In this document: piece by piece, positions 1-11,230 of the stretch
Position numbering within the stretch: the stretch's first letter is position 1
How the letters are laid out: each line of letters opens with the position of its first letter
Assembly (NCBI GenBank): GCA_963693315.1
Contig: OY856187.1
Coordinates: forward strand, 113,662,437-113,726,436
Origin: Diogma glabrata
Taxonomy: Eukaryota; Arthropoda; Insecta; Diptera; Cylindrotomidae
DNA length: 64,000 nt
Direction of reading: 5' to 3'
Notes under the pieces: generated by a model
Databases searched by the model: none
Told to the model about the DNA's origin: nothing
Seen by the model: the letters and a program-made list of their open reading frames with translations, nothing else
Made by a program: the position numbers and the translations under genes

Positions 1-1293
1 ACCGGACTGTTGATGGTTGTTGATGTTTTGCTTAAAAACTTTCGGTCACAATGAGCGAATTATCTATACAAGTTTAATTGCTTAATTGATTACTACATCA
101 TATTTGTCGCAAAAACCCCAGTCGTTTAAAGCGGGTTTGCAAACCGGATTTTCAAAACCTAAAGCGCAAAAACCATATATATAAATCTCAAAAATCATTA
201 AAACCAAAACCATATTTTTCAAAAATTACCAAAGCCGAAACAAAAACCACTTTTTAAAAATCACCAAAACTAAAATCATATAACTGAAACCACATTTTAA
301 AAATTATAAAACCAAAAACAAAGTTTTAAGATCAATAATAAACAAAAGAACAACAAATTATTGTAGAATGTTCTTCGAATTAAAAAACAATGCAAAAATA
401 CAACAACAAATAATTTATTACAGAAATAAGAAATATACGTTTTAATTTTTTTTTCTTTTATTATCAATTATGCACCTCAGGATACTAGCCATCAAACATT
501 GATTTTACAATGTTTGACATATGGAATCGTTTGGTCATCGTTAGGTCAGGAAAGGTCTTTAGTTTTTTTCGTCTGTTCGTATCCCGTTTTAAAATTAAAT
601 AAAGAATCCAATTGCAGTAGCCCCTTCTTACATGCCATAAATTAGTTCGTTTAATTTTTGAATTCAGACAAGGTTTAATATATTTAGGTTTCTTTTATTA
701 ATAAGCTATTACGAGGCCAATTCAAATAAATTGCTTGTTCAGTCCAAAAATTAGTTTTGGGAAATTTGTTTTATAAATAACTGAATTTCAGCCAGTAGGT
801 ATACAAGCATCTTCTGTATGATTATTTTTATGATTCATTTCAACATCCTAAACAAGATTATGTATTTCTTTACAATATCAGACACACAGGTACAAAATTT
901 TGATTGAAAAGAATAAAATTTAGCTTATTTCCAAAATGCTGTTCTGTATGAATTTACTTTTGACTGATAATTTTTTTAATAAAACGTGTTCTGTAGTATG
1001 ACTGACAAATTGAGCCACAACAACACAGAGACTCCTCTTAAGACCTAAGTCCATTAAGTCTTAAAAAGTCCTAGGTTCTACGTGCCAATCAATATTAATT
1101 CAAACTTGGTGATCTTTTGATTGCTTGTTGAAAATCAAAATTTTACAGTCGATCAAATTAAAAACTTCCACACCATTAGATATTTTGGGAGATAATATTT
1201 TTGAAAACCAGAGCCATAATGTTGTATAAGACATAATTATTCGTTGCCTAGAAAGAAAATCGGGTACATAAAGAATTAGTAAAAATAACAATT
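1..1293. other. AT-rich DNA without recognisable genes
   Basis: I see no coding similarity, RNA gene or bounded repeat here. The first 400 bases are A-rich with a loose alternation of 'aaaccaaaa' words, which gives weak internal similarity but no clear period. Short open frames are no longer than expected by chance in such AT-rich sequence. Confidence 0.5.
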
Positions 1294-1365
1294 ATTGAAC
1301 ATTTCTGTTTTCATTCTGTTCCAATTTTTACAAATTGGAACAGAATGAAAACAGCAATGTTCAAT
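1294..1365. repeat. Near-perfect 72-nt foldback hairpin
   Basis: Two 34-base arms (1294-1327 and 1332-1365) are reverse complements with a single mismatch, separated by a 4-base TTAC loop. The outer ends read ATTGAACAT and ATGTTCAAT. The tiny loop and near-complete pairing do not fit a normal insect pre-miRNA, which has a larger loop and bulges. A very short palindromic mobile-element remnant or a cruciform-forming site is more likely. It lies just upstream of the Helitron remnant. Confidence 0.75.
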
Positions 1366-1479
1366 TGTAGATATGTACGCAAAAATATTCGAAACAGAAC
1401 TTCGATGGTCATCCGTTTAAATCCAACCATGCTTTTATCTGGTGTACCGTTTCATTTGCGGGAGCCAATTTAATATGAT

Positions 1480-2590
1480 GGTTATACACAACTAACATTG
1501 GGAGACTAATAATTTTGCCATCTTCATTTACAGAAATCCACGTCATATTTATGAGTACATTCAAGATGCAATTGCGCATGTTTGTTACTACGGGCGTCAG
1601 AACATATCCATTACATTCACATGCAATCCAGTTTGGGACAATATACAAATTTAGTTCCTGTGCAGTCGCCGTTGGAAAGGACATCACAGCACGAGCGAGC
1701 TTTCATATAGATTTGTAATCGTTGATGAATTTTATGGTAAATCATGAAGTGTTTGAGTCTGGGCACTGTTGGATGTACGCAGTGGAATGACAAAAAAGAG
1801 GATTATTTGTCACGCGCTCATATTCTAATCTACCTCAAAACGAAATTATTTCGAATGTGCACTTCAATACCTAATGGCATCTTTGAGAAAGATTTGTAGA
1901 AAGTTGTAACGAAAACTATTTAAAAAAAATTCTTCAGAACACTGAATCTAAATTCAGAATGCATAATAGACGGAAAATGCTCAAAGCTATATCCTCAAGG
2001 ATTAGTAGCCAATATAGTTACAGGAAATCATATATATCCTTTATACAAAATAAGATCGGCTTGCAGATGGCAAGTATATTAACAACCATAGATATGTGAA
2101 ACGTAAACATCGAATTAGATAACAACCGGTGTTTGTTCCATAGTCCAATTTGCTAAAAGGAACTAACAGAGCCAACATAAACGTGAAATGCTGTATCTCC
2201 ATTAAATCAGTCAAATGCGTTTATTACTTATACGTTTATTAGTATGTATGGTAATAACGCCGCAGCAACATTTCAGTTTTTAGCGTGCCACTATACATAA
2301 ACAGCTGTGTTTCAAATTCTTTCTTTGCCTAAACATGAACGAAGTTCAGCTGTTTTTAATTTAGCAGTACATCTAGAAAATGAACAACACGTATATATCA
2401 CAGCTTTAAATATGCAACAAAACGCCTTGAATTTATCACTTAGAACTTTAACCGCTTTCTTGGAGATATGTCAAAATGACGCGTTCACGAAAACACTGCT
2501 GTATTCGGCAGTACCTTTCTATACCTAATATGGAACCCGGATAAAAAGTTATTCATACGAGATAAACTAGAAGTCGACGAACCTACCATG
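1480..2590 (+). pseudogene. Helitron-like replicase remnant, N-terminal and central part
   Basis: Translation in shifting frames recovers the order of a Helitron Rep/helicase. Around 1495-1530 is a 'GRLIILPSSFT'-type stretch, at 1535-1630 the Helitron-like N domain with 'ITFTCNPVW', and at 1960-2040 'IIDGKCSKLYPQG'. At 2110-2230 there is an 'AHINV-CC-SIKSVK' stretch, and at 2316-2530 the 'LPKHERSSAVFNLAVHLENEQ' and 'LTAFLEICQNDAF-KTLLYSAVP' region that precedes the helicase. Frames change several times and stops occur, so the gene is dead. Helitrons move as rolling-circle DNA elements using HUH Rep plus a PIF1-type helicase; the HUH motif itself is not visible here. The helicase C-terminus continues at about 3340 after a MITE. 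The family call rests on recalled motifs. Confidence 0.72.
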
Positions 2591-2951
2591 TTAAAAAAAC
2601 TACTATAGGCAGACTGTATCCCATCCCAAACGTGATTTCTAGTAAATAAGCATTGTCAACGGCGTTACACATGCCACTTTCTGCAGTGCATGTCAAACTC
2701 TGAATTCATTTTAGAATTACCGACACTGGAATGCTTGCATTAATTACACGTACAACACGTCACCTCCAAAATAAGTTGGGGCTTTGTTTGCAATCATACT
2801 GACCGCTTGCTCTCCTTCATCTAGAACAAATTATGGGAAAATATAAATCGCACATGGTTGAACATATTTTCTGTCGAAAATGGAAAGATAATTCACATAT
2901 AAACATGGAGTTCACAAAATATACAAGAAAGCGTTAATAATGATTAAAGGT

Positions 2952-3206
2952 CAGCGGTGACATGTTGTAACATCACTTGCGTTCGCTTCGATAGTGATCA
3001 TCGAAGCGAAAATAAATATAATTGGTACGTTACAACTTTTTCGTTCGATAGTAACTGTTTTACGTTGGCAGCATTTGTGCGAAGAATCGAAAAATAGGAG
3101 AATCGAAAAAAGTGATGGTTGAAAATGTTACAACATGCCAATTTATCGAAAATTTCGATACTTTATCGAACATCGAAAACTTCGATGTTACAACATGTCA
3201 CCGCTG
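2952..3206. mobile_element. 255-bp MITE with long terminal inverted repeats
   Basis: The ends are perfect inverted repeats of at least 23 bp, starting CAGCGGTGACATGTTGTAAC at 2952 and ending with its complement at 3206. The interior is packed with TCGAA/TTCGA words in both orientations, as expected for subterminal transposase-binding repeats. There is no coding capacity. It sits between the two halves of the Helitron replicase remnant and so is younger than that element. The CAGCGGTG terminus would fit hAT-type ends, but I see no matching 8-bp duplication (TTAAAGGT on the left, TGCTTATT on the right), so the superfamily stays open. Confidence 0.8.
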
Positions 3207-3319
3207 TGCTTATTGCTTAATAATCGCGAACTTAGTTTTCTCAATCAATTATGAATGCCACCGCCGAATTGGTCTGCTGCTGCTGTTTCGATCAATGTAG
3301 AATGGCGTCGTTAATATAA

Positions 3320-3600
3320 ATACAATACGGATGATATGCTATTTCGATTTAAAAGATTCCAATTCTCAATTTTATTGGAGTTTGCAATTACCATCAACAA
3401 AGTTCAGGTTCAATCATTAAAAGTGTGCGGTTCAGATTTTAGAATTGCTTCTCACATGAAGAATTTTATGTTGCGTGTTCTAGAGGCGGCACACTAGATA
3501 CGCCCTATTTACATATTTCTATGTAGTTAAAATCTCTTTATCAACGGAACAACAACAAATATTGTTTACCTAGAAGCATCGTAAAATTAAACATTGTTAT
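3320..3600 (+). pseudogene. Helitron-like helicase remnant, C-terminal part
   Basis: From about 3340 one frame reads a stretch like 'FKRFQFSILLEFAITINK-Q-QSLK', matching the last helicase motifs of Helitron/PIF1-type proteins ('FPVRLAFAMTINKSQGQTL'). About 60 codons later 'TNIVYLEA' matches the usual end ('TKNIVYQEVL'). One stop and amino-acid decay are visible. With the 1480-2590 block it outlines a single Helitron copy interrupted by the 2952-3206 MITE. I did not find a convincing hairpin-CTRR 3' end downstream. Confidence 0.65.
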
Positions 3601-5069
3601 GACCACAATTTGCTAACATGACAGTTTGCAGAAAAATTCCGATGAATGCATAACGATTGAGGTTCATTATAGGGTATATTGACTGGAAGGGCTTGACAGT
3701 TCAGACAGACAAAAATCTGCATTAACAGCAAAGACTGACTTCTCGTTAATTCATCCTATAATTTCCATCCCTGACCTGCCCAAATATACGTTTTGCATTG
3801 TCGTAGTTTTACATTTAACAGATCACCATACAAAGAACCTATTGATCGCCCCTTCAAGCATAGGATTTTCCGAATTCATTATTGCTATGTGTTTTTCATC
3901 CATACCTAGATAGTATTATCGTTTTCCTTTGTTTTAATATATAAAACAAACAAAAGAGATGCGAATATGAAAACCCTAAATATCAACAATAATCATCGGC
4001 ACACCTGACTTCTTTTTGTAGCATCAAGGTTATAATGATTTTTGTTATATATACTTGCACTCTATCTGCAATTTTTAAATAAGAAAAAAAATGAAACAAA
4101 AGCATTGCTAGGATTAAATTCCTCTTCTTACATTTTATTAAAATGAAACGAAATATGATAAATGGAAATGAAATATTACAATACATGGACATATCCGGTT
4201 CTTTTTGCTGGTATAAAAAGGGTGTACATAAATTTGGTGCGCGCTTTACATGTTAAACAAACCAACAAGAAGATGATTGGTAGATGGATTAACCTGTGGA
4301 TTCGTAATATAAATGTATTGTGTATGGCAAACGAAAGAAAAGTATTGCAATCAACATCTTCTCTTTCGTTTAATTTTAGGAAAAAATACTATATATGGTT
4401 ACATTTTCCAGAAATAAAATTAAACCGCGCTTGATATTAAAAAGAAAAAGTATTAGTCCGAATTTTGATTTTAAACAAAATTCATTTCGAAATGTTTGCG
4501 ATTCATAATTTCCAAAAAAATTAAAGAATGTTCTAGAGTCGTGATTAAGTTTCAAAAAAAAAAAAATTATAATTGTAATCCGAATTGGCTAGTCGAATTT
4601 ATAATTCGCAACAAAAATTGTTAAGTTTTATGAATGTTGTTCGAACAGTGTTAAAAATAAAAATAAAAAGAGAACATAAAAAATTTTTATTCTATTAAAC
4701 AAAAAAAAAATATAGAGAAATCATTAATTCTAGTTTCATTTTATCTTATTGAAGATAACATATGGAAGTGGTGAAATATAATAAATATTTATGACAAAAT
4801 ATCTAAATATTTTTGATTTGGTTTCACTTGGATTAAATAGTGTAACAAAAAACGAAAACTGTTCAGATTAAATAAATGTTTAGCCTGATTCTTCCTACAG
4901 TAAATTTTCTTCATTTTGGTTGAATCTAGAAGAATAGGAATTAAGGCATTTAGGCTTGTTGAAGTGAAAACAAGTTGTACTAATAATCGTGGCAATATTA
5001 GAATCAGAGATTGTTGCAATTCCTGTTACATACGACGCAAGAGCGCTAAATTTTGAAAATTTTGCTTTT
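3601..5069. other. AT-rich DNA without recognisable genes
   Basis: This stretch may include the rest of the Helitron copy, but no terminal hairpin plus CTRR could be assigned. A 14-base A run lies near 4554-4567. Short open frames at 3983-4192 and 4162-4434 lie in low-complexity sequence and look random. No RNA gene is seen. Confidence 0.4.
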
Positions 5070-5384
5070 TACCTGAGACATACAAGGACGAAGGTCTCTG
5101 ACATCATAACATTTTTGGAGGGATTTATCAAGACATCATTCAACTTTATATAAGTTAAGTCTTCTTTTATCCTTTTTTGTTATATGCTTTTTTTTTGTAT
5201 ACATAAATATATAAATTTTGAATTTTGAAAATGGTCCATATTAAGTAACCCACATTAGAGATTTTTCCTTGGTAGAGTCCGCGTTCGTTCCGTTCATCGT
5301 CTGTCATTCTTAAAATTAAAATTCCCTTGGATAAATAGATAATGTATCTATTTTATTTCTAGAATAAAGCCCAATAGCTTTAAC
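5070..5384 (+). repeat. Diverged LTR fragment related to the 7614-9396 LTR
   Basis: This stretch matches, with substitutions and small gaps, the 3' third of the LTR at 7614-9396. Shared blocks in order are 'gacatacaaggacgaag', 'aaaatggtcc', 'ttagagatttttcct' with 'gtagagtccg', 'cccttggataaatagat' and a final 'ctttaaca'. The order and spacing agree, so this is probably the remnant of a solo LTR or an older element of the same family. The 5' part of the LTR was not found upstream. Confidence 0.6.
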
Positions 5385-6265
5385 ATATTAGATATGTAAG
5401 CGCTCTCTTTTATTCGTTTTTTTTCAGCTATTAAAATATTAAATTTAGATTTCGAGCGTGTTGGAGGGCTCAAAATTTGAGAAGGGAAAATATTTGGTAC
5501 AAATTGTTAGACATTAGATTTGTCCGTCCTAACTCGCCTCGATTTGTAAAATTGCACTTAATTCGAAAGATTACTTCTTTTCTATACTTGTTCCACTATT
5601 TTCTTTTGACTAAAATTATTAAATATACGATTTTCCTTTTATTAGCTGTATAATATTTTCTTAAGGATAAAGGAATAAAACGATGTTTTTATTGTTAAAG
5701 ATAAATGTGTTTTAGATGTATATGTAGTGTGGACACTTTCGCTAGAAAAATGAAATGGAAGAAGGGTTGGAGTTAGTGAGTATTGCAACCAATTACCCTG
5801 AGAATAATATCGAAAGATACTTTAAGTTTACTTCATTTGGTAGATCGAAGTATTATGTTGGTCGTTGCTTAATATTAAACCAGATAATGTGTTACCTATA
5901 CCCGATGCACAGTTTTTGCATTTTTCATCAATATTTTAGCCATGTGAAGAATTAATTAAACAATTATACGAATCATATAACAAGTCTAGTAGTAACTTTA
6001 TTTTTTTTATATTAAACAACGCCAACGTCAAACAAACGCCAATATTAAACAACGAACCAGTCTCGTGTCCGTATTGGTGCGCCAAGCCTTGGCTAGTTAA
6101 CTTTGGTTTCAGTCTGCGCCAGTTGTAAATGCAAAGATTCACCAAGTTTATGCATTCTAAACATGTGCAAACCATATTATGTTTTTCTTTATTTTTATAT
6201 ATGTTACTCTTTCCACAACTTCTTTCGTGTGAATTTAAAGGAAGTCTGGGGAAAAAAATTGGTAA
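5385..6265. other. AT-rich DNA without recognisable genes
   Basis: No element ends or coding similarity were recognised. Two short open frames (5755-5955 and 5936-6175) overlap on opposite strands and lack any known motif. Confidence 0.4.
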
Positions 6266-6365
6266 GGTAGACCTAACCCAAGTCTAATTTGCCAGGCTTG
6301 GCCCAAGTTTGGTGAGCCAGACTCGGCTTAAGCCTGGTTAGCAAGACTTGGCTCCAGGACATCAG
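6266..6365. repeat. 25-bp minisatellite, four imperfect units
   Basis: Units start at 6266, 6291, 6316 and 6341. Each follows a pattern like GCCAGACTTGGCCCAAGTTTG with a variable tail. The array is much richer in G and C than its surroundings. Related words ('gccaagccttggc') also occur at about 6081-6093, just outside the array. Confidence 0.7.
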
Positions 6366-7613
<1,248 letters not shown>

Positions 7614-9396
7614 TGTTATGCCGCAATCTGAGGAATTATCTAACCAGTAGTATTTATAAGAGAGTCTACACCCCACTCAAGAACGAGTGCAGGTTCTGTA
7701 TTGGTAGACTGAAGGAAATGTATGCCTTGGTAGTGAGATTTAACGGTCAACGAACAGTCAAGGATACATTTTCTTCAGTCGCCACACTGTTCTATTTCTT
7801 CTCTCCCTTATAAACTCACTACTTGGTAATCTTCAAGTTTAACATCCGTAACTACATAAAACAGCAACTTAGTTCAACAAAAATGCATTACATAATGAAC
7901 CAGTATCAAAACCATTAATTAATCGCGTTGCTACAACAACCCGTCGTGTTGATTCAGTATCAATTTCTATTAACAAAACTATCAGTCTCACAATTAACAT
8001 TGCTTAAATTCGTAAACATTCTTCTACTTTGTTTTAATCAAACAAAATGTAAAACTCATGTAGATGTAAATGCATTTTTTTTTATTTTTTTGTTGATACT
8101 GTCTGATACAATCTCGTATTGAAATGTTTGAAGGACATCATGTTTTTCATTTAGAGATAAGAATGCTAACGATATTGTTATTTCATTTTCTTGACACAAC
8201 TTTGATAACTGAAAACAAAACAAACACGAATTATATGTTGTCGATCCTTCTTTCTTTTTATAATTGGTTGACGATCTCGTTCTAAAAAACCGATTAAATT
8301 CCTTTGTTTGGGAAAACAAAGAAACAGAAAGAAATATACAAATTTTTTTGAATGGTCATCTCCTTCGCTCCCAATCGTTTAGATTATTTAAACAAAACAT
8401 TTTTCATGACTTGTGTTCAGTTGGTGTTAAATAATTAATCAAAAATTAAGTTAAATTTTGATAAAATTAAATTATATTTGAAATTATTTATTAAAGATTT
8501 GTGCAGTATGATTTTACTTTATAAAATCGATATCGTTCGTGTTAAAATTAAATCTAGTTGATTTTTTTGCATTAAATAAAAGAATATACTGACACAAAAA
8601 AAAGCTAAAAGTTAAAGTTAGTTAGTTTTTCAGAAAAAGAAAATTTTTTGTGTAAGATAACGCTAGCAAGGTTGTTTAGACTTTAAACAAAATATTTGAT
8701 ATTTTATAAATGTTTTTGATTGAGAAAAGAATTTTTACTTGTTTTCATTAAAGAAGTTGTTTGAGCGAACAAAACTAATATTGAAAAAGTGTTGGGTTTA
8801 TTTATTAAATCAACAGTATATGTCAAGTTTTAGTGATTTGTAAAAGAAAAGTATTACTCTTTGTGATTTTAACGACGTTGAACTAGTTGAAAGTGATACA
8901 GTTTCAAATAACAAAAACAACTGAATGACGCCGTATAGTAATATTTTTAATGACGTGTCATGACACCATTAACTCCGGTTTCTAAAATGTGGAAACGGGC
9001 GGAAGAAAACTAAAATTTGTGAGAGATATACTTTGCTGGATCAACGATAATTGGCATTATTTAAATTTATGTGACATGCAAGGACGAAGTCGCATTACAA
9101 CATCTTCTTCATCGAAGTCAACTACCTCAGCACTCTACTGAATAATTAAGATAAGTTTTTTTACCTTTTTATATTCTTTTTATTTAAACGCTTGTCTTTA
9201 TATCTAATATAACTCATTTTGAATTATAAAAATGGTCCCTATGACCGATTAAATAATCTAAATTAGAGATTCTTCCTGGGTAGAGCCCGTACGTCCGCAA
9301 ATTCCGGTATCATTTTGGAAATTTAAAATAAAAAAACCCTTGGATAAATAGATGTCTCAGCATCTATTATTTAAATTGTAAAGTCCAGGCTTTACA
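7614..9396 (+). repeat. 5' LTR of gag-only LTR retrotransposon (1783 bp)
   Basis: It begins TGTTATGCCGC and ends CTTTACA, so it has canonical TG...CA ends. It matches 14396-16178 with the same length and no difference that I could see by eye, which implies a recent insertion. Target site duplication TAAC lies at 7610-7613 and 16179-16182. The open frames inside (about 64 and 87 aa) have no recognisable domain and are probably chance. A poly(A)-signal-like AATAAA and a 'ggataaatag' block lie near the 3' end, and an older relative is seen at 5070-5384. Confidence 0.93.
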
Positions 9397-11230
9397 CACG
9401 GCGCCGAACAAAAACAAACCGGTTTTATAACAGGTAACCCGTTATAAAACACACAATAAGTTTCATATTTTAATATTTTCTGATAATATTTCAATATTTT
9501 GAATATTTTTGTTATTTTTTCTGTATATTAAATATCGGCATATTGCGATTTTTTTTTATAATATGTTGGATGTTGTAATATATTTTTGATATTTTTACAT
9601 TTTTTGAATGATACGGTAAATATTGTAATTTGCTATAATTTTGTTGCATCTGTGTTTGATGTTTGATTGAATTATTTTTATATTTATCTATTGTATTATT
9701 ATATACCTATGGTGTTTTTTTATATACCTACTGTATTTTTTTTATATACTATTGTATTATGATATATCTTTATATTTGATCGATGTTTATGATGCAACAA
9801 TTAGTTTTTACAACGTTATAATCTGAATAAAACATGGGTATCTCTAAGAAAGAATCAAAGAAGGCTTAACCTTCTTAACATGTATCGTTGGTTGAAGATC
9901 GCCTCTGTCTTTTGGCATGCGATCACCAAGTGGATTAAATTTTTATAATAGTAAATTTCAATTAGTTTTCCTTCCGAGACTGAATGCAGCTTCACTGGTC
10001 GAGTGTTTATGCGGAAGAGAAGGGGTGCCTGTCAGTCCTACGGACAGCTAGGATCGCTTCTACAATGCTAAGCACTCCTCCATACAAGTGAAACTGCATC
10101 CAGATCTCCACTCTGTTGGGAAGAACCAACGTTCGACTCAACCTCCCTTCATAATTTCAATGGACTTAGCAAATCCATCCAACATCGCGTTTCAATAATA
10201 AATTCGGTCTTGTACTGAAATCGGATCTGGAGACTGGTACTCTATACTGGTCTACTTTCAACAAACGATATTAGTCTTAATTGTTTACTTTTCTATTTTT
10301 CTTAGTTTTAAGGATGAGTGAACTCAGCATATGATTTTTGTAGATAACAGATATTTAGGCTGAATCTTTAAACAATGCTGAATTCATTTCATCACGCGGG
10401 AGGGTACTAGAATGTAGATTTTAGGATTTTTAGGCCTATTTTTGTTCTAGACCTCACATATCGTTTCTGGGAAGAGATCGCGAGTTCGATTTTCCACTTC
10501 GAATCTTCGTTACGATTCCTTTTAAAAATTTTTTGATTATACAGTCAATCGGTGTGGGCTTTGCCCAGGAAAAATCTCTAACATTATAAATACATAAATA
10601 AATAAATATTTTCCCTTTTTTCTAAATAAATAAATATTTTTTCAAATAAATAAATAAATATTTTTTATAAATATCTTATAAATATTTTTACAAATAAACA
10701 TATTTTTATATTTTATAAATAAATAAATAAATATATACATATATATTTTAAATAAATAAAAAATTTTTAATAAATTTTAACGTCAAAAAAATAAATAAAT
10801 AATTTTTTCTAATTAATTAAACAATCAAATAAATATTTCTTAAATTTTAAGTAAATCAAGGTGTACAAGTTGCAACAAAATAAATAGATTTTAAGTAAAT
10901 CAAACATTTGCTTGCTCAATATTAAATAAATAATATTTTTTCTAGATATAAAATTAAAATCTTTAAGATTTATAATTTTCTCTGTAAAACGAAGGTCGAA
11001 GGAGTTGATTATTCAGGATATTTGTATATTTCTTTCTGTTGTTGTTGGTCGCGTTGTTCACGATATCGACTCAGTTTACAATTTTTACAATTTTTTTCGG
11101 TTGTTGTTTTTACATTTTTGCGCGGAAAAACATTTTAGGGTTATCATACAATCATCATCATCTGTTGTTGGTCTTGTTAAGTTGGAAATTTTATATTCGT
11201 TAATCTTAGTTTTATTTATCTCTGACAAAA
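9397..11230 (+). other. Long untranslated leader of the LTR element
   Basis: Contains a primer-site-like stretch (9400-9415), then a 10-bp hairpin with arms 9422-9431 and 9441-9450. Low-complexity 'tatatacctatggtgttttt' repeats lie near 9690-9770. A GC-richer block follows (about 9850-10250, possibly structured), then a SINE-like unit and an AAATA-rich block. An ORF of 88 aa at 11005-11271 overlaps the gag start and has no known motif. The leader is much longer than usual for gypsy elements, consistent with filler sequence captured in a defective element. Confidence 0.6.
10430..10830 (+). repeat. SINE-like segment with AAATA-rich tail
   Basis: A box-B-like word 'gagttcgattttc' lies within 10488-10502. 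It is followed by a conserved-looking 'gtgtgggctttgcccagg' block at about 10551-10568 and then a 250-base tail of AAATA and AAATATTTT repeats (10580-10830). This order (tRNA-like promoter, body, simple tail) suggests a tRNA-derived SINE captured in the leader. Box A is not convincing, so this is tentative. 'cccaggaaaaatctctaa' here is the reverse complement of a word in the LTR ('ttagagattcttcctggg'). Confidence 0.35.

Noticed and set aside
1409..1687. 92-codon open frame on the minus strand
   Set aside because: The plus strand of the same bases encodes ordered Helitron Rep motifs, so this is a shadow frame.
7928..8319. Two open frames of 64 and 87 codons inside the LTR, duplicated at 14710-15101
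   Set aside because: They recur only because the LTR is duplicated; no domain is seen and they overlap on opposite strands.
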